A DNA stretch of 51,041 nt from Giesbergeria sp. GTDB taxonomy: Bacteria; Pseudomonadota; Gammaproteobacteria; Burkholderiales; Burkholderiaceae_C. A program made the position numbers and the translations under genes. Below the pieces are notes generated by a model, which was not told where the DNA came from, ran no database searches, and saw only the letters and a list, made by a program, of their open reading frames with translations. Where the stretch lies: positions 1 to 51,041 of the forward strand of contig JAGNYI010000006.1 of NCBI GenBank assembly GCA_017985015.1, in the 5' to 3' direction. This document shows positions 35,530 to 43,660 of this stretch, piece after piece. Within the stretch, counting starts at the first letter, position 1. Every line of letters starts with the position of its first letter.

Positions 35530-36456
35530 ATGTCTACCTTAGCCGATTATTCCCAAGGCGCCGCCTTTGTGCGAGGCCAGTACATGCCCATTGCAGAGGC
35601 GTCCATTCCGATCACCGATTGGGGCTTCCTGCGCTCCGATGCGACCTACGACGTGGTGACGGTGTGGGAGGGCGCGTTTTTTCGGCTCGACGCCCATCTG
35701 GAACGCTTTGCGCGCAGCTGCCAGAGTTTTAGGCTCGACCCCGGCCTGTCACCCGCGCAGATCACAGGCGTGCTGGAGCGCTGCGTGCGCCTCTCGGGAC
35801 TGCGCAGCGCCTATGTGGAGATGATTGCCACGCGCGGCCAGCCCCCTTGGGGCTCGCGCGATCCGCGCCAGGCAGTCAACCAGTTCTACGCGTTTGCCGT
35901 GCCCTACGTCTGGATTGCCAACGACGCACAGCGCGAGCGTGGCTTGAACCTGGTGGTCAGTGAGGTGCAGCGAATCCCTGCCAGCAGCGTCGATCCGCGA
36001 GCCAAGAACTACCACTGGAACGACTTGACCATGGGGCTGTTGGGCGCCCTGGATGCAGGGGGCGACACCGTGGTGCTGACCGACGGTGCCGGCAACGCGG
36101 TGGAGGGACCGGGATTCAACCTGTTCTGCGTCAACGCGCAAGGCGTGCTGGTCACGCCTGCCCAGGGCGTGCTCGAAGGCATCACCCGGCGCACCGTGAT
36201 CGAAATTGCGCAGGCGGCCGGTCTGCCGATCGAGCAGCGGGCCCTGCCCGAGCCCGAACTTCGGGGCGCGCGCGAGGCATTTGTCACCAGCTCGGGCGGC
36301 GGCGTGCTGCCCGTGACGCGCATCGATGGCCGGCCCGTGGGCGACGGCCTGGTGGGCCCGGTCACGCAGAAATTGCTCAGCACCTACTGGGATTGGCACC
36401 GTGATCCACGCTTCAGCCTTGCCGTCAATTACGCGGATGTGGCTTCAGTCAAATAG
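35530..36456 (+). CDS. Class IV PLP aminotransferase (branched-chain / D-amino acid type)
   Basis: A 308-residue fold-type IV aminotransferase. Visible marks are VRGQYMPIAEASIPITDWGFLRSDATYDVV at the N-terminus, the Schiff-base Lys in DPRAKNYHWNDL, the cofactor blocks GPGFNLFCV and GVLEGITRRTVIEIA, and TSSGGGVLPVTRIDG near the C-terminus. The family covers BCAT, DAAT and ADC lyase; the substrate is not certain. ATG 35530 is preferred over 35473. It converges with the Nudix gene, the 3' ends overlapping by 12 bases. Confidence 0.85.
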   Translation: MSTLADYSQGAAFVRGQYMPIAEASIPITDWGFLRSDATYDVVTVWEGAFFRLDAHLERFARSCQSFRLDPGLSPAQITGVLERCVRLSGLRSAYVEMIATRGQPPWGSRDPRQAVNQFYAFAVPYVWIANDAQRERGLNLVVSEVQRIPASSVDPRAKNYHWNDLTMGLLGALDAGGDTVVLTDGAGNAVEGPGFNLFCVNAQGVLVTPAQGVLEGITRRTVIEIAQAAGLPIEQRALPEPELRGAREAFVTSSGGGVLPVTRIDGRPVGDGLVGPVTQKLLSTYWDWHRDPRFSLAVNYADVASVK

Positions 36457-37329
36457 CGCATCAAAGCCCTGTTCGGGGAAGAAGCGCCGCTCGCGGTAGT
36501 AGAGGCGCGTGGGGCCAGGCAAGGCGTGTTCGCGCACCGCGTGGCGCGCATCGCCGGGGTAGCAGATCACGCGCGTGCCGCCATCGTCAAAGGCCTGCGG
36601 CAGGATGGTGGGCGGACGCCGGCACGAAGCCGCTTCCAGCACCTGCGCCGCGCTGGCGTACCGCGCAAGGTGTGCGAGGCTCATGATTTGCGGCGGGGCC
36701 AGGTCGATGGCGCCGTCCCGGTACTGCTCCAGTGCGGTGCGCGGCGCGATCCACAGCGTATCTACGGTTTCCTCGTCGTCGTGCCGCGCCACTTGGCCGG
36801 AAGGGGCGCGCGCCACAAAAAACCGGGTGTCAAAGCGCCGGCTCGACATGCTGGGCGCCACCGGCGTGATCCAGCGGGACCACGGCAGCAGAGCGCGCGT
36901 CTGCAGGCGCAGGGCCAGGGTCTCCAGCACGCTGGTGAAGGCCTGCCCCCCGCGCAGGCGCTTGCGCGCATCGCCAGCGTCAACACCTTGGCCTGCGGTC
37001 TGGGGCTCGGCCAGCAGCAAACCGCATTCTTCCAGTGCTTCGCGCAATGCGGCCACGTACAAGGCAGCTGCAGTTGCGGGCGTGGTGCAGGCCTCGCCCA
37101 ATTGCTGCGCCAGGGTCGAGTGGGGCTGGTCCAGATGGCTTGCCCCGTCGGTGAAATGGTCTTCCCCCTCGAGTTTTCCGCCCGGGAACACATAGATACC
37201 GGCCATGCTCGATGCCTTGGCATGGCGCCGCAGCAGCAGCACCTGCATGCCCGCAGCGCCATCCTGCAGCAGCACGACACTGGCTGAGTCGCGTGGGGGT
37301 TCCTGGCTGGTGGGCGGGGCAGCGTGCAT
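36445..37329 (-). CDS. Nudix hydrolase with split Nudix box (NUDT19-like)
   Basis: A 294-residue Nudix-fold protein. The glycine-rich start of the box (YVFPGGKLEGED) and the catalytic helix (REALEECGLLLAE) are separated by about 40 residues, as in NUDT19-type CoA or acyl-CoA pyrophosphatases, rather than contiguous as in MutT. Hydrolysis of a CoA derivative is plausible, not shown. ATG 37329 is preferred over TTG 37341. It is divergent from the SDR gene, with 99 bases between the starts. Confidence 0.8.
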   Translation of the reverse strand: MHAAPPTSQEPPRDSASVVLLQDGAAGMQVLLLRRHAKASSMAGIYVFPGGKLEGEDHFTDGASHLDQPHSTLAQQLGEACTTPATAAALYVAALREALEECGLLLAEPQTAGQGVDAGDARKRLRGGQAFTSVLETLALRLQTRALLPWSRWITPVAPSMSSRRFDTRFFVARAPSGQVARHDDEETVDTLWIAPRTALEQYRDGAIDLAPPQIMSLAHLARYASAAQVLEAASCRRPPTILPQAFDDGGTRVICYPGDARHAVREHALPGPTRLYYRERRFFPEQGFDALFD

Positions 37330-37428
37330 GGTGGGAGTCAAAGCGCAGAGTCTCGCACGGCAACCGGGACCGCGCTTTTTCCACGTAAAGTACGCCTTGA
37401 TACATCGTCTGGATCAGGAGAAAAAGCA

Positions 37429-38337
37429 ATGCAGTTGGATTTCAAAGGCCGAGTGGCCATCGTGACCGGAGCAGGCGGCGGTCTGGGGCGCGCGCATGCG
37501 CTGGCGTTGGCTGCGCGCGGCGCGCGCGTACTGGTCAATGACCTGGGCGGCGGGGTGCATGGCGAAGGCGGCTCGGTGAGTGCCGCGCAGAAGGTGGTGG
37601 ACGAGATTCGCGCCGCCGGCGGCGAGGCGCTGGCCAATGGTGCGTCAGTCACCGACTTTGAGGCAGTGCAGGCCATGGTTGGACAGGCCATCGACGCCTG
37701 GGGCCGGGTGGACGTGCTGGTGAACAACGCCGGTATCCTGCGCGACAAGAGTTTTGCCAAGATGGAAATGCAGGATTTCCGCACCGTGGTGGATGTGCAC
37801 CTGATGGGCGCGGCGCACTGTTGCAAGGCGGTCTGGCCGCACATGGTGGCGCAAGAATACGGCCGCATCGTGATGACGACTTCGTCCACCGGCCTGTACG
37901 GCAACTTTGGCCAGAGCAACTACGGCGCAGCCAAGCTCGCGCTGGTGGGCCTCATGCAGACGCTGGCGCTCGAAGGGGCGAAGCACCACATCCATGTCAA
38001 TGCCCTGGCGCCCACGGCCGCCACGCGCATGACCGAGGGCCTGATGCCGGCCGAGGTACTTGCCATGCTCCTACCCGAAGCCGTGGTACCGGCCATGCTG
38101 GTGTTGGCGCACGAGACCGCGCCCACGCGCACCACGCTGTGCGCCGGCGCCGGCAGCTTCGAGGCCGCACATGTCACGATGACCCAGGGCATTTACGTCG
38201 GCACCGGACCCGACGCACCCGAGCAGCTCGCCGCACGCCTGGCCGAAGTGACTGCACGCGCTGGCGACACGGTCCCCGGCAGCGGCGCTGCCCAGGGCGC
38301 GCTGGAAGTTCAGAAGGCCATGGCAGCGCGCGGCTGA
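37429..38337 (+). CDS. SDR oxidoreductase, 3-hydroxyacyl-CoA dehydrogenase (MFE-2 type)
   Basis: A 302-residue short-chain dehydrogenase. NAD(P)-binding VAIVTGAGGGLGRAHALALAARGARVLVNDLGG, NNAG, catalytic Ser in TTSSTGLYGNFGQ and YGAAK (Tyr/Lys) are all present. The LVNDLGG segment after the fold and the long loop before helix C are typical of peroxisomal MFE-2-like (3R)-hydroxyacyl-CoA dehydrogenases. A role in beta-oxidation is inferred. ATG 37429 has AGGAG nine bases upstream. Confidence 0.88.
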   Translation: MQLDFKGRVAIVTGAGGGLGRAHALALAARGARVLVNDLGGGVHGEGGSVSAAQKVVDEIRAAGGEALANGASVTDFEAVQAMVGQAIDAWGRVDVLVNNAGILRDKSFAKMEMQDFRTVVDVHLMGAAHCCKAVWPHMVAQEYGRIVMTTSSTGLYGNFGQSNYGAAKLALVGLMQTLALEGAKHHIHVNALAPTAATRMTEGLMPAEVLAMLLPEAVVPAMLVLAHETAPTRTTLCAGAGSFEAAHVTMTQGIYVGTGPDAPEQLAARLAEVTARAGDTVPGSGAAQGALEVQKAMAARG

Positions 38338-38445
38338 TCGGGCTCAAGGCCTCTGCGGGCGGCAGGAATTTCCTTGCCGCAGCGCGGAGCCGGGCTGCGT
38401 GCTAAGTTCCGCGAACTTAAAAAACAGCCAACGGCACGTAATTCC

Positions 38446-39960
38446 ATGAGTTCCCTCCAGGACGCAATCCGCGCACAGCCTCTCTCCGGCATCCGCCGCG
38501 GCATTGAGAAAGAGGGCTTGCGCGTGCAGCCTTCGGGCGAGCTGGCTCTCACGCCCCATTCGGCTGCGCTGGGCTCGGCGCTGACCCACCCGCACATCAC
38601 CACCGATTACAGCGAATCGCAGATCGAGCTGGTGACGGGCGCGCACTTGGCCATCGGCGATTGCCTGGGTGAGCTCACGCGCATTCATCAGTTCGTGCAC
38701 CGCACGCTGGCGGCCCAGGGCAATGAGCGCGTGTGGGCGTCCAGCATGCCCTGCCGCCTGCCCACCGACGAGACGATTCCACTGGCGCGGTTCGGCAGCT
38801 CGAACGTGGGCCGCGCCAAGAGCGTCTATCGCATGGGTCTGGGCCACCGCTACGGACGGCGCATGCAGACCATTTGCGGCATTCACTACAACTGGTCGAT
38901 GCCGGGGGTCACCAGCGAGCAGTATTTCGCGCTGATCCGCAATTTCCGGCGCCACGCCTTTGTGCTGCTGTACCTGTTCGGCGCTTCGCCCGCGCTGTGT
39001 TCCTGCTTTGCCCAGGGCCGGCCGCACGCTTTGCAGCCGCTCGGGCCCGACGCTTTGTACCTGCCGCATGCCACTTCGCTGCGCATGGGGCGCCTGGGAT
39101 ACCAGAGCGACGCGCAGGCCACCCTGGCGGTGAGCTACAACGGCCTTGATGGCTACGCGCAGTCGCTGCACCAGGCGCTGACCCAGCCCTACCCCGCCTA
39201 CGAGGCGGTGGGCATCCGCAACCCCGGGGGCGATTACAACCAACTGGGCACCAGCTTGCTGCAGATCGAGAACGAGTTCTACGGCACCATCCGCCCCAAG
39301 CGCGTGATCCGTCCCGGCGAACGCCCGCTGCACGCCCTGCGCGAGCGCGGTGTCGAATACGTTGAAGTGCGCTTGATGGACCTGGACCCCTTCGTTCCGG
39401 TGGGCATCACCGCCGAGACCATGCGGTTGCTTGACGTGTTTCTACTGCACTGTCTGCTCTCGGACAGTCCGCACGACACGCCGGACGAGATCACCGAGAT
39501 CAAGCACAACCAGCACCTTACGGCGGCGCGGGGACGCGAGCCTGGCCTTTGGCTGCTGCGCGGCGGGCGTTCGGTGCCTTTGGTCGAATGGGCAGCCGAA
39601 GTGCTGGAGGCGTGTACTCCCTACGCGGCCGCCCTCGATGCAACGCATGAAGGAACGGCGTTTTCCGCAGCGCTGGCCGGCGCGCGCGCTACTCTAGCTG
39701 CCCCAGAGACCACGCCCTCGGCACGCATCCTCCAGGCGATGGCGCAGCAGCCCGAGGGCGGATTTGTGGGTTTTGCCGCCCAGTGCTCGGCCCGAGCGCG
39801 GGATGCGCTGCTGGCCCTGCCCTGGAGCCCAGAGAATCAGGCGCAGTTTGAAGCCATGGCGGCAGCGTCCTGGGAGGCGCAAAAAGCCATTGAAGCGGCT
39901 GATACACAGTCTTTCGAGGACTGGCGCCTGGAATACATGTCGGCCCAGCACCTGGGTTGA
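38446..39960 (+). CDS. gshA: Glutamate-cysteine ligase
   Basis: A 504-residue proteobacterial type 1 gamma-glutamylcysteine synthetase, the first step of glutathione synthesis. Recognised by IRRGIEKEGLRVQPSGELALTPH, TDYSESQIELVTG, the MPCRLP block, HYNWSMP and YVEVRLMDLDPF. Start ATG 38446 gives the family N-terminus. Glutathione made here would feed the AdhC/FghA formaldehyde route encoded at 12131-14201. It is 108 bases past the SDR gene; that gap has a bulged hairpin but no T-run. Confidence 0.95.
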   Translation: MSSLQDAIRAQPLSGIRRGIEKEGLRVQPSGELALTPHSAALGSALTHPHITTDYSESQIELVTGAHLAIGDCLGELTRIHQFVHRTLAAQGNERVWASSMPCRLPTDETIPLARFGSSNVGRAKSVYRMGLGHRYGRRMQTICGIHYNWSMPGVTSEQYFALIRNFRRHAFVLLYLFGASPALCSCFAQGRPHALQPLGPDALYLPHATSLRMGRLGYQSDAQATLAVSYNGLDGYAQSLHQALTQPYPAYEAVGIRNPGGDYNQLGTSLLQIENEFYGTIRPKRVIRPGERPLHALRERGVEYVEVRLMDLDPFVPVGITAETMRLLDVFLLHCLLSDSPHDTPDEITEIKHNQHLTAARGREPGLWLLRGGRSVPLVEWAAEVLEACTPYAAALDATHEGTAFSAALAGARATLAAPETTPSARILQAMAQQPEGGFVGFAAQCSARARDALLALPWSPENQAQFEAMAAASWEAQKAIEAADTQSFEDWRLEYMSAQHLG

Positions 39961-40005
39961 ACGCTTGGGCGAGCGTCTCTGCCCGCGTGGCTGGCAGGGG
40001 CTCCG

Positions 40006-40707
40006 TCAGCGTTCTTCAAAGCTGCCGCGCCCGGTGCGCGGGTAGCGCTTGCCGTTACTGTCGGTGCAGGTAAACGACGTGCATTCCTTGATGTGGGTGC
40101 GTTCCTGCCGGTCAGGGTGAGTCGGCCTGGGCCGCACTGGCCATGCGGGCGGCTGCACCACCACCACTTGGGGGCGGTTCGCGCGGGCCGCCTCGGCCTG
40201 CGCGTAGCCCTCGGGGCCAAGGCAGGAAAAATCCATCTGGCGCTGCGCCGCTTCAAGTCGGGCCGCTTGTTCTTCGGGCGTGCGCGCGCTGCCAGCGGCC
40301 GCGGCGCTCAACTGGCGCCGGGCGTTGGTGCACGCAGCCGAATTGGCATAGTCGAGCGGGGCGCCCTGCCGTGCGCGGCGCTCGTCCCGCGCTTTTTTGG
40401 CTTCACGCTCTTCACGGCGCTCGGCCGCGTCAGCGTCGGCCGCGAGGCGCTCGCGCATGCGCTGGGCGGCTTCTTCGCTCGCAGCGCGTTCGCGCGCCAG
40501 TGCTTCGGCGCTCTTGCGCGCCTCCACCTCGTGGCTGCGATCGCCCGCGTCGCAGGCCCCGTCGGTGTAGGTCACCTTGCCGGTGCGCGCGTCCGTGCAG
40601 CGAAGCACCTGGGCTTGCGCCGGCAACGGCAACACCATCGCGACGCAGGTGCAGCAAAGCGCTGCGCCCAACCGCAGCGCCCAACGATGCAAAGGGCTGA
40701 TGTTCAC
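40006..40707 (-). CDS. DUF4124-domain secreted protein
   Basis: A 233-residue exported protein: a signal peptide (RWALRLGAALCCTCVAMVLPLPAQA), a DUF4124 domain (VLRCTDARTGKVTYTDGACDAG), an Arg/Glu/Ala coiled-coil middle, and a C-terminal Cys-containing tail (CTSFTCTDSNGKRYPRTG). Function is unknown. I chose GTG 40707, eight bases after the upstream stop and preceded by TGAGG; an earlier start at 40746 would overlap the neighbour and spoil the signal peptide. It is likely cotranscribed with the Arg-rich lipoprotein gene. Confidence 0.8.
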   Translation of the reverse strand: MNISPLHRWALRLGAALCCTCVAMVLPLPAQAQVLRCTDARTGKVTYTDGACDAGDRSHEVEARKSAEALARERAASEEAAQRMRERLAADADAAERREEREAKKARDERRARQGAPLDYANSAACTNARRQLSAAAAGSARTPEEQAARLEAAQRQMDFSCLGPEGYAQAEAARANRPQVVVVQPPAWPVRPRPTHPDRQERTHIKECTSFTCTDSNGKRYPRTGRGSFEER

Positions 40708-40715
40708 GGTAGGCC

Positions 40716-41279
40716 TCAGGGCATGTCTTCCGAGCGCGGCTGCCACTGGCCGCTCTTTGGGTTGTACCGGTCGTAGTCGGTGCGGGGGGTGCCGTCGGAA
40801 TTGCGGCCGGGGCGGCTGGCACGCGCCCGCTCTTCGCGCTGGCGCTGGGCCAGTTCGCGTTCGCGCCGCTCGCGCTCGAATTGATCGCGCTGGCGCTGGG
40901 CATCGCCGCGGGCCCGTTCGTCACGCTCACGCTGGGCACGGTTGTGATCGCGATCGCGGTCCCGCTCCGATTGCGCGCGATCGCGTTCGCGCTGGATGCG
41001 GTCGCGCTCGCCGCGGTCACGCGCTGCCTGGCGATCCCGCCAGGCTTGCCGCTCGCGGTCGTTGCGCATGTCTTCCCAGCGGTCGTTGTCGCGCCGCACC
41101 ACTGGGTATGCGGGGTAAGTGGCGTAACCGGGGGCGTCGTAGATCACCCCTGCGCCGTAGACGGGTGTGGGTGCATAGCCACCGGAATAATAGGGATCGC
41201 CGGGCGCGGTGGCGCAGCCAGCGCTTGCGGCAAGCAGCACGGAGGCCGCGGTAATTTTGAGAAAGCGCTTCGATGGCAT
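40716..41279 (-). CDS. Arg/Asp/Glu-rich putative lipoprotein
   Basis: A 187-residue protein with a lipobox (LLAASAGC, Cys about 22), a Tyr/Pro/Gly-rich segment (about 30-60) and a long charged region (about 62-160) built of DRxR, RERD and RERR repeats. The tail reads TDYDRYNPKSGQWQPRSEDM. I do not recognise a family. The charged repeats predict a helical or disordered rod in the periplasm or on the outer membrane. It is 8 bases upstream of the DUF4124 gene. 164 bases separate it from cheV, where I see nothing definite. Confidence 0.75.
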   Translation of the reverse strand: MPSKRFLKITAASVLLAASAGCATAPGDPYYSGGYAPTPVYGAGVIYDAPGYATYPAYPVVRRDNDRWEDMRNDRERQAWRDRQAARDRGERDRIQRERDRAQSERDRDRDHNRAQRERDERARGDAQRQRDQFERERRERELAQRQREERARASRPGRNSDGTPRTDYDRYNPKSGQWQPRSEDMP

Positions 41280-41443
41280 GGTGACACTCCTGCGGCGGGG
41301 GCTGGCCCGCGGTCTGCGGTATCCGTTGCAGGGGGATGCGACGGGTCTTACCCAGCTTATACGCCCGGACTGCTCCGTCCGTTGACGGCCAATACCTACA
41401 CTGCGTGTACTTTGCCTGCGCTATTTGTTTGCAGCCAGATGTA

Positions 41444-42403
41444 TCAGGGCAGCAGCACCTTGCGCAGCGTGTTGGCCAGGTCTTCCGCAACAAACTTGGC
41501 GACATAGCCATCGGCGCCCACGCTGCGCACATGGTCCTCGTTGGCCGAACCGGAAAGGGAGGAGTGAATCACCACGGGAAGGCCGCTCAGGCGCGCGCTT
41601 TGCTTGATGTTGCGCGTGAGAGTAAAACCATCCATCTCCGGCATTTCCAGATCGGTCAGGACCAGGGCCACCTTGTCTTGCACGGTCTTGCCTTCGGCTT
41701 CGGCCTCATCGGCCAGTGCATTGAGCCGATCCCAGGCCTCTTTGCCCGATTTGGTCATTTCGTAGGGCGCCTGCAGCACCTTGAGCTCCTGCTCGATGAG
41801 CGAGCGCGCGACAAAGGAATCGTCGGCCGCCAGCACGATGGTGCCGGGTTTGAGCATGAGCCTGGCGCCCACTTTCTGCGGGTCCACCTGGTGCTCATCG
41901 GACGGCGAGACCATTTGCAAAATGGCTTCGACATCGAGTACCTGCGCCAGGCGCGTGTTGTCGGTGTTGCCGTCCAGTCGCGCAATGCTGGTAACGAGTT
42001 TTCCGGCCGAGCCGCTGGACTCGGCCGACATCACCTGGTTCCAGTCGAGACGGGCAATGTCTTCCACCGACTCCACCGCAAAGGCCTGCGTGGTGCGCGC
42101 AAATTCGGTCACCAGCATGATGTTGAGGCCCGTCTTGGGTGTGCAGCCTACGATGGAAGGCAGATCGAGCACCGGAATCACTTGCCCACGCAGGTTGACC
42201 ACCCCCAGCGAATGCGGTGAGGCCCCCACAATGGGCGTGATGGCCGGCATGGCCACGATTTCGCGGATCTTGAAGACGTTGATACCGAACAACTCCGACT
42301 GGCCCAGCGCACTGTCGGCCCCCAGACGAAACAGCAACAGCTCGAACTTGTTGCTGCTGGTGAGGTTGGTCCGTTCGTCGATTTCCTGCTGGGCAGTCTT
42401 CAT
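41444..42403 (-). CDS. cheV: Chemotaxis coupling protein CheV
   Basis: A 319-residue fusion of a CheW-like domain (about 30-165; FGINVFKIREIV, GVVNLRGQVIPVLDLP) and a response-regulator receiver (about 195-319; VLAADDSFVARSLIE, phospho-Asp in LTDLEMPEMDG, VIHSSLSG, and Lys in GYVAKFVAEDLA). It couples receptors to CheA and may act as a phosphate sink. It stands alone, away from other che genes. Start ATG 42403. Confidence 0.92.
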   Translation of the reverse strand: MKTAQQEIDERTNLTSSNKFELLLFRLGADSALGQSELFGINVFKIREIVAMPAITPIVGASPHSLGVVNLRGQVIPVLDLPSIVGCTPKTGLNIMLVTEFARTTQAFAVESVEDIARLDWNQVMSAESSGSAGKLVTSIARLDGNTDNTRLAQVLDVEAILQMVSPSDEHQVDPQKVGARLMLKPGTIVLAADDSFVARSLIEQELKVLQAPYEMTKSGKEAWDRLNALADEAEAEGKTVQDKVALVLTDLEMPEMDGFTLTRNIKQSARLSGLPVVIHSSLSGSANEDHVRSVGADGYVAKFVAEDLANTLRKVLLP

Positions 42404-42544
42404 GGGAAAAATCCTTTGCGCGCTATGGGCGCGGGTGGGCAAATTCTAGGGGCGCCAGCCGATGGCGGCGCGGGAGATTCTCAGGCAATACCCGTGGGTC
42501 CCGGGGCCACAGCCGTCCCATGGGGCCATGTCCATAAGCGTTCC

Positions 42545-42600
42545 ATATGAAATTGATAGCTATAAAGCCTTTATGGATAAGCGTCAGATGCCAATTTCTA
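42545..42600. repeat. Dispersed Comamonadaceae-type repeat, copy 4
   Basis: AAATTGATAGCTATAAAGCC ... ATGGATAAGCGTCAGATGCCAATTT, with AAATTG/CAATTT ends. It supplies the stop codon (42584-42586) and last residues of the OsmC reading frame. Confidence 0.7.
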
Positions 42601-43090
42601 TGTTTTTTTGCCCCCACCGTGCTGCTTCGTAGATCGGTTCGCAGCGCAGCTCGGTCTTTACAGAGTTGGCAATGAAGCAGGATTCGTGGGCCTCGTGGTG
42701 CAGGGCGTCGATTTGGTCGCGCGTGGGCAGGGCGGCGCCAGAAAACCTGACCTCGGGGCGCAGCGTCACCACCGTCATGGCCATCCTGCCCTCGGCGTTC
42801 TTCTGCATGATGCCGCGGGCAGCGTCGGCATAACGGTCCACGCAGAAGCCGCGGCGGGCGGCAATGGACAGGAACCACAGCATGTGGCAACTCGACAGAG
42901 ACGCCACAAAGGCTTCCTCAGGGTCTACCGCCGATGCGTCGGACCAGGGCAGTGGCACCACATGCGGGGACGACGAGCCGGCGATCTCGGTACCCCCATC
43001 GAAACGGATGTGGTGCCGGCGGCTGTAGCGCTGGCCCAAAAAGTCCTGTTCGCCCCGTTCCCACAGGATGTCGGCCCCATGTTCTGCCAT
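42584..43090 (-). CDS. OsmC-family protein
   Basis: A 168-residue OsmC/Ohr-fold protein. The first redox Cys lies in FVASLSSCHMLWFLSIAARRGF and the second in AHESCFIANSVKTEL. It probably reduces organic hydroperoxides or related oxidants, although this subgroup is not classic Ohr. ATG 43090 is preceded by GGAG at nine bases; ATG 43102 is possible. The last residues (EIGI) and the stop come from a dispersed repeat, and another copy lies just upstream, so the gene is bracketed. Confidence 0.85.
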   Translation of the reverse strand: MAEHGADILWERGEQDFLGQRYSRRHHIRFDGGTEIAGSSSPHVVPLPWSDASAVDPEEAFVASLSSCHMLWFLSIAARRGFCVDRYADAARGIMQKNAEGRMAMTVVTLRPEVRFSGAALPTRDQIDALHHEAHESCFIANSVKTELRCEPIYEAARWGQKNIEIGI

Positions 43091-43105
43091 GCAGTTCTCC
43101 ATTTG

Positions 43106-43172
43106 CTATTGAAAAAATAGCTGCAACTGCATATAAACAGTGCGCTAGAGGCTATTTTCACTCATATTTTCA
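43106..43172. repeat. Dispersed Comamonadaceae-type repeat, copy 5
   Basis: AAAAAATAGCTGCAACTGC ... GTGCGCTAGAGGCTATTTTCACTC, with AAAATAGC/GCTATTTT ends. It occupies most of the gap between the OsmC start and the metal-efflux operon, and matches the layout of the copy at 13008. Confidence 0.7.
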
Positions 43173-43191
43173 GCCTCCGGCAGGCCCTTGT

Positions 43192-43626
43192 CTACTTCGC
43201 GGCGCCGGCCAGCGGCGTGAAGCGCGCCTGCTCGGGTGCCTTGCCAGCCAGTGTGACCGACACCACGGCCTTGAGTCCGGGGGTGGAGGCGTAGGTGCCG
43301 ACGCCCTTCAGGCGGTTGTCGCCGTCGGGTGTGAGCGCAACGGTGGCGCGGGTCTTGCCCGAGAGCAGCGTGGCCGTGCCGGTGGCGCCCGCCGCGCTGA
43401 TCTTCTGGCCCGCATGGTCGGTCAGGTAGACCAGCACCGGCTTGTCCTTGGGTTCGGGGCTGCTGTGGTCCAGCACCAGTTCAAAGTGGTACACGCCCGC
43501 CATGCGCAGTTGGCCGCCATGGGGGGCCTGCTGGGTGTCGAGGTGGGCGTCGTCGTGCGCCAGGGCGCCGCCGGCGGCGAGCAGGCTGGCCACGGCCAGG
43601 GCGGGGAACCAGAAGATTTTTTTCAT
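43192..43626 (-). CDS. Periplasmic protein of the metal-efflux operon
   Basis: A 144-residue protein with a signal peptide (MKKIFWFPALAVASLLAAGGALA) followed at once by a His/Asp-rich stretch (HDDAHLDTQQAPHGG) and a beta-rich domain with VYHFELVL, VLVYLTDHAGQKI and ATLLSGKTRATVAL. No enzymatic motif. It is the last gene of the RND operon, 34 bases after the pump gene, and is probably a small metal-binding or metal-buffering partner; that role is inferred from context and the histidines only. Confidence 0.78.
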   Translation of the reverse strand: MKKIFWFPALAVASLLAAGGALAHDDAHLDTQQAPHGGQLRMAGVYHFELVLDHSSPEPKDKPVLVYLTDHAGQKISAAGATGTATLLSGKTRATVALTPDGDNRLKGVGTYASTPGLKAVVSVTLAGKAPEQARFTPLAGAAK

Positions 43627-43660
43627 GGGTTGCTCTTTGTAGAAATCGGGGGTCGAAGAA

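Noticed and set aside
36445-36456. Overlap of two convergent genes
   Set aside because: A 12-base 3'-end overlap is ordinary in compact genomes and both frames are well supported.
38359-38380. Hairpin GCGGCAGGAA/TTCCTTGCCGC after the SDR gene
   Set aside because: It has a bulge and no T-run on either strand, so I cannot call it a terminator.
41280-41443. Possible promoter for the Arg-rich lipoprotein gene
   Set aside because: A minus-strand TATAAG exists but no -35 at acceptable spacing was found.
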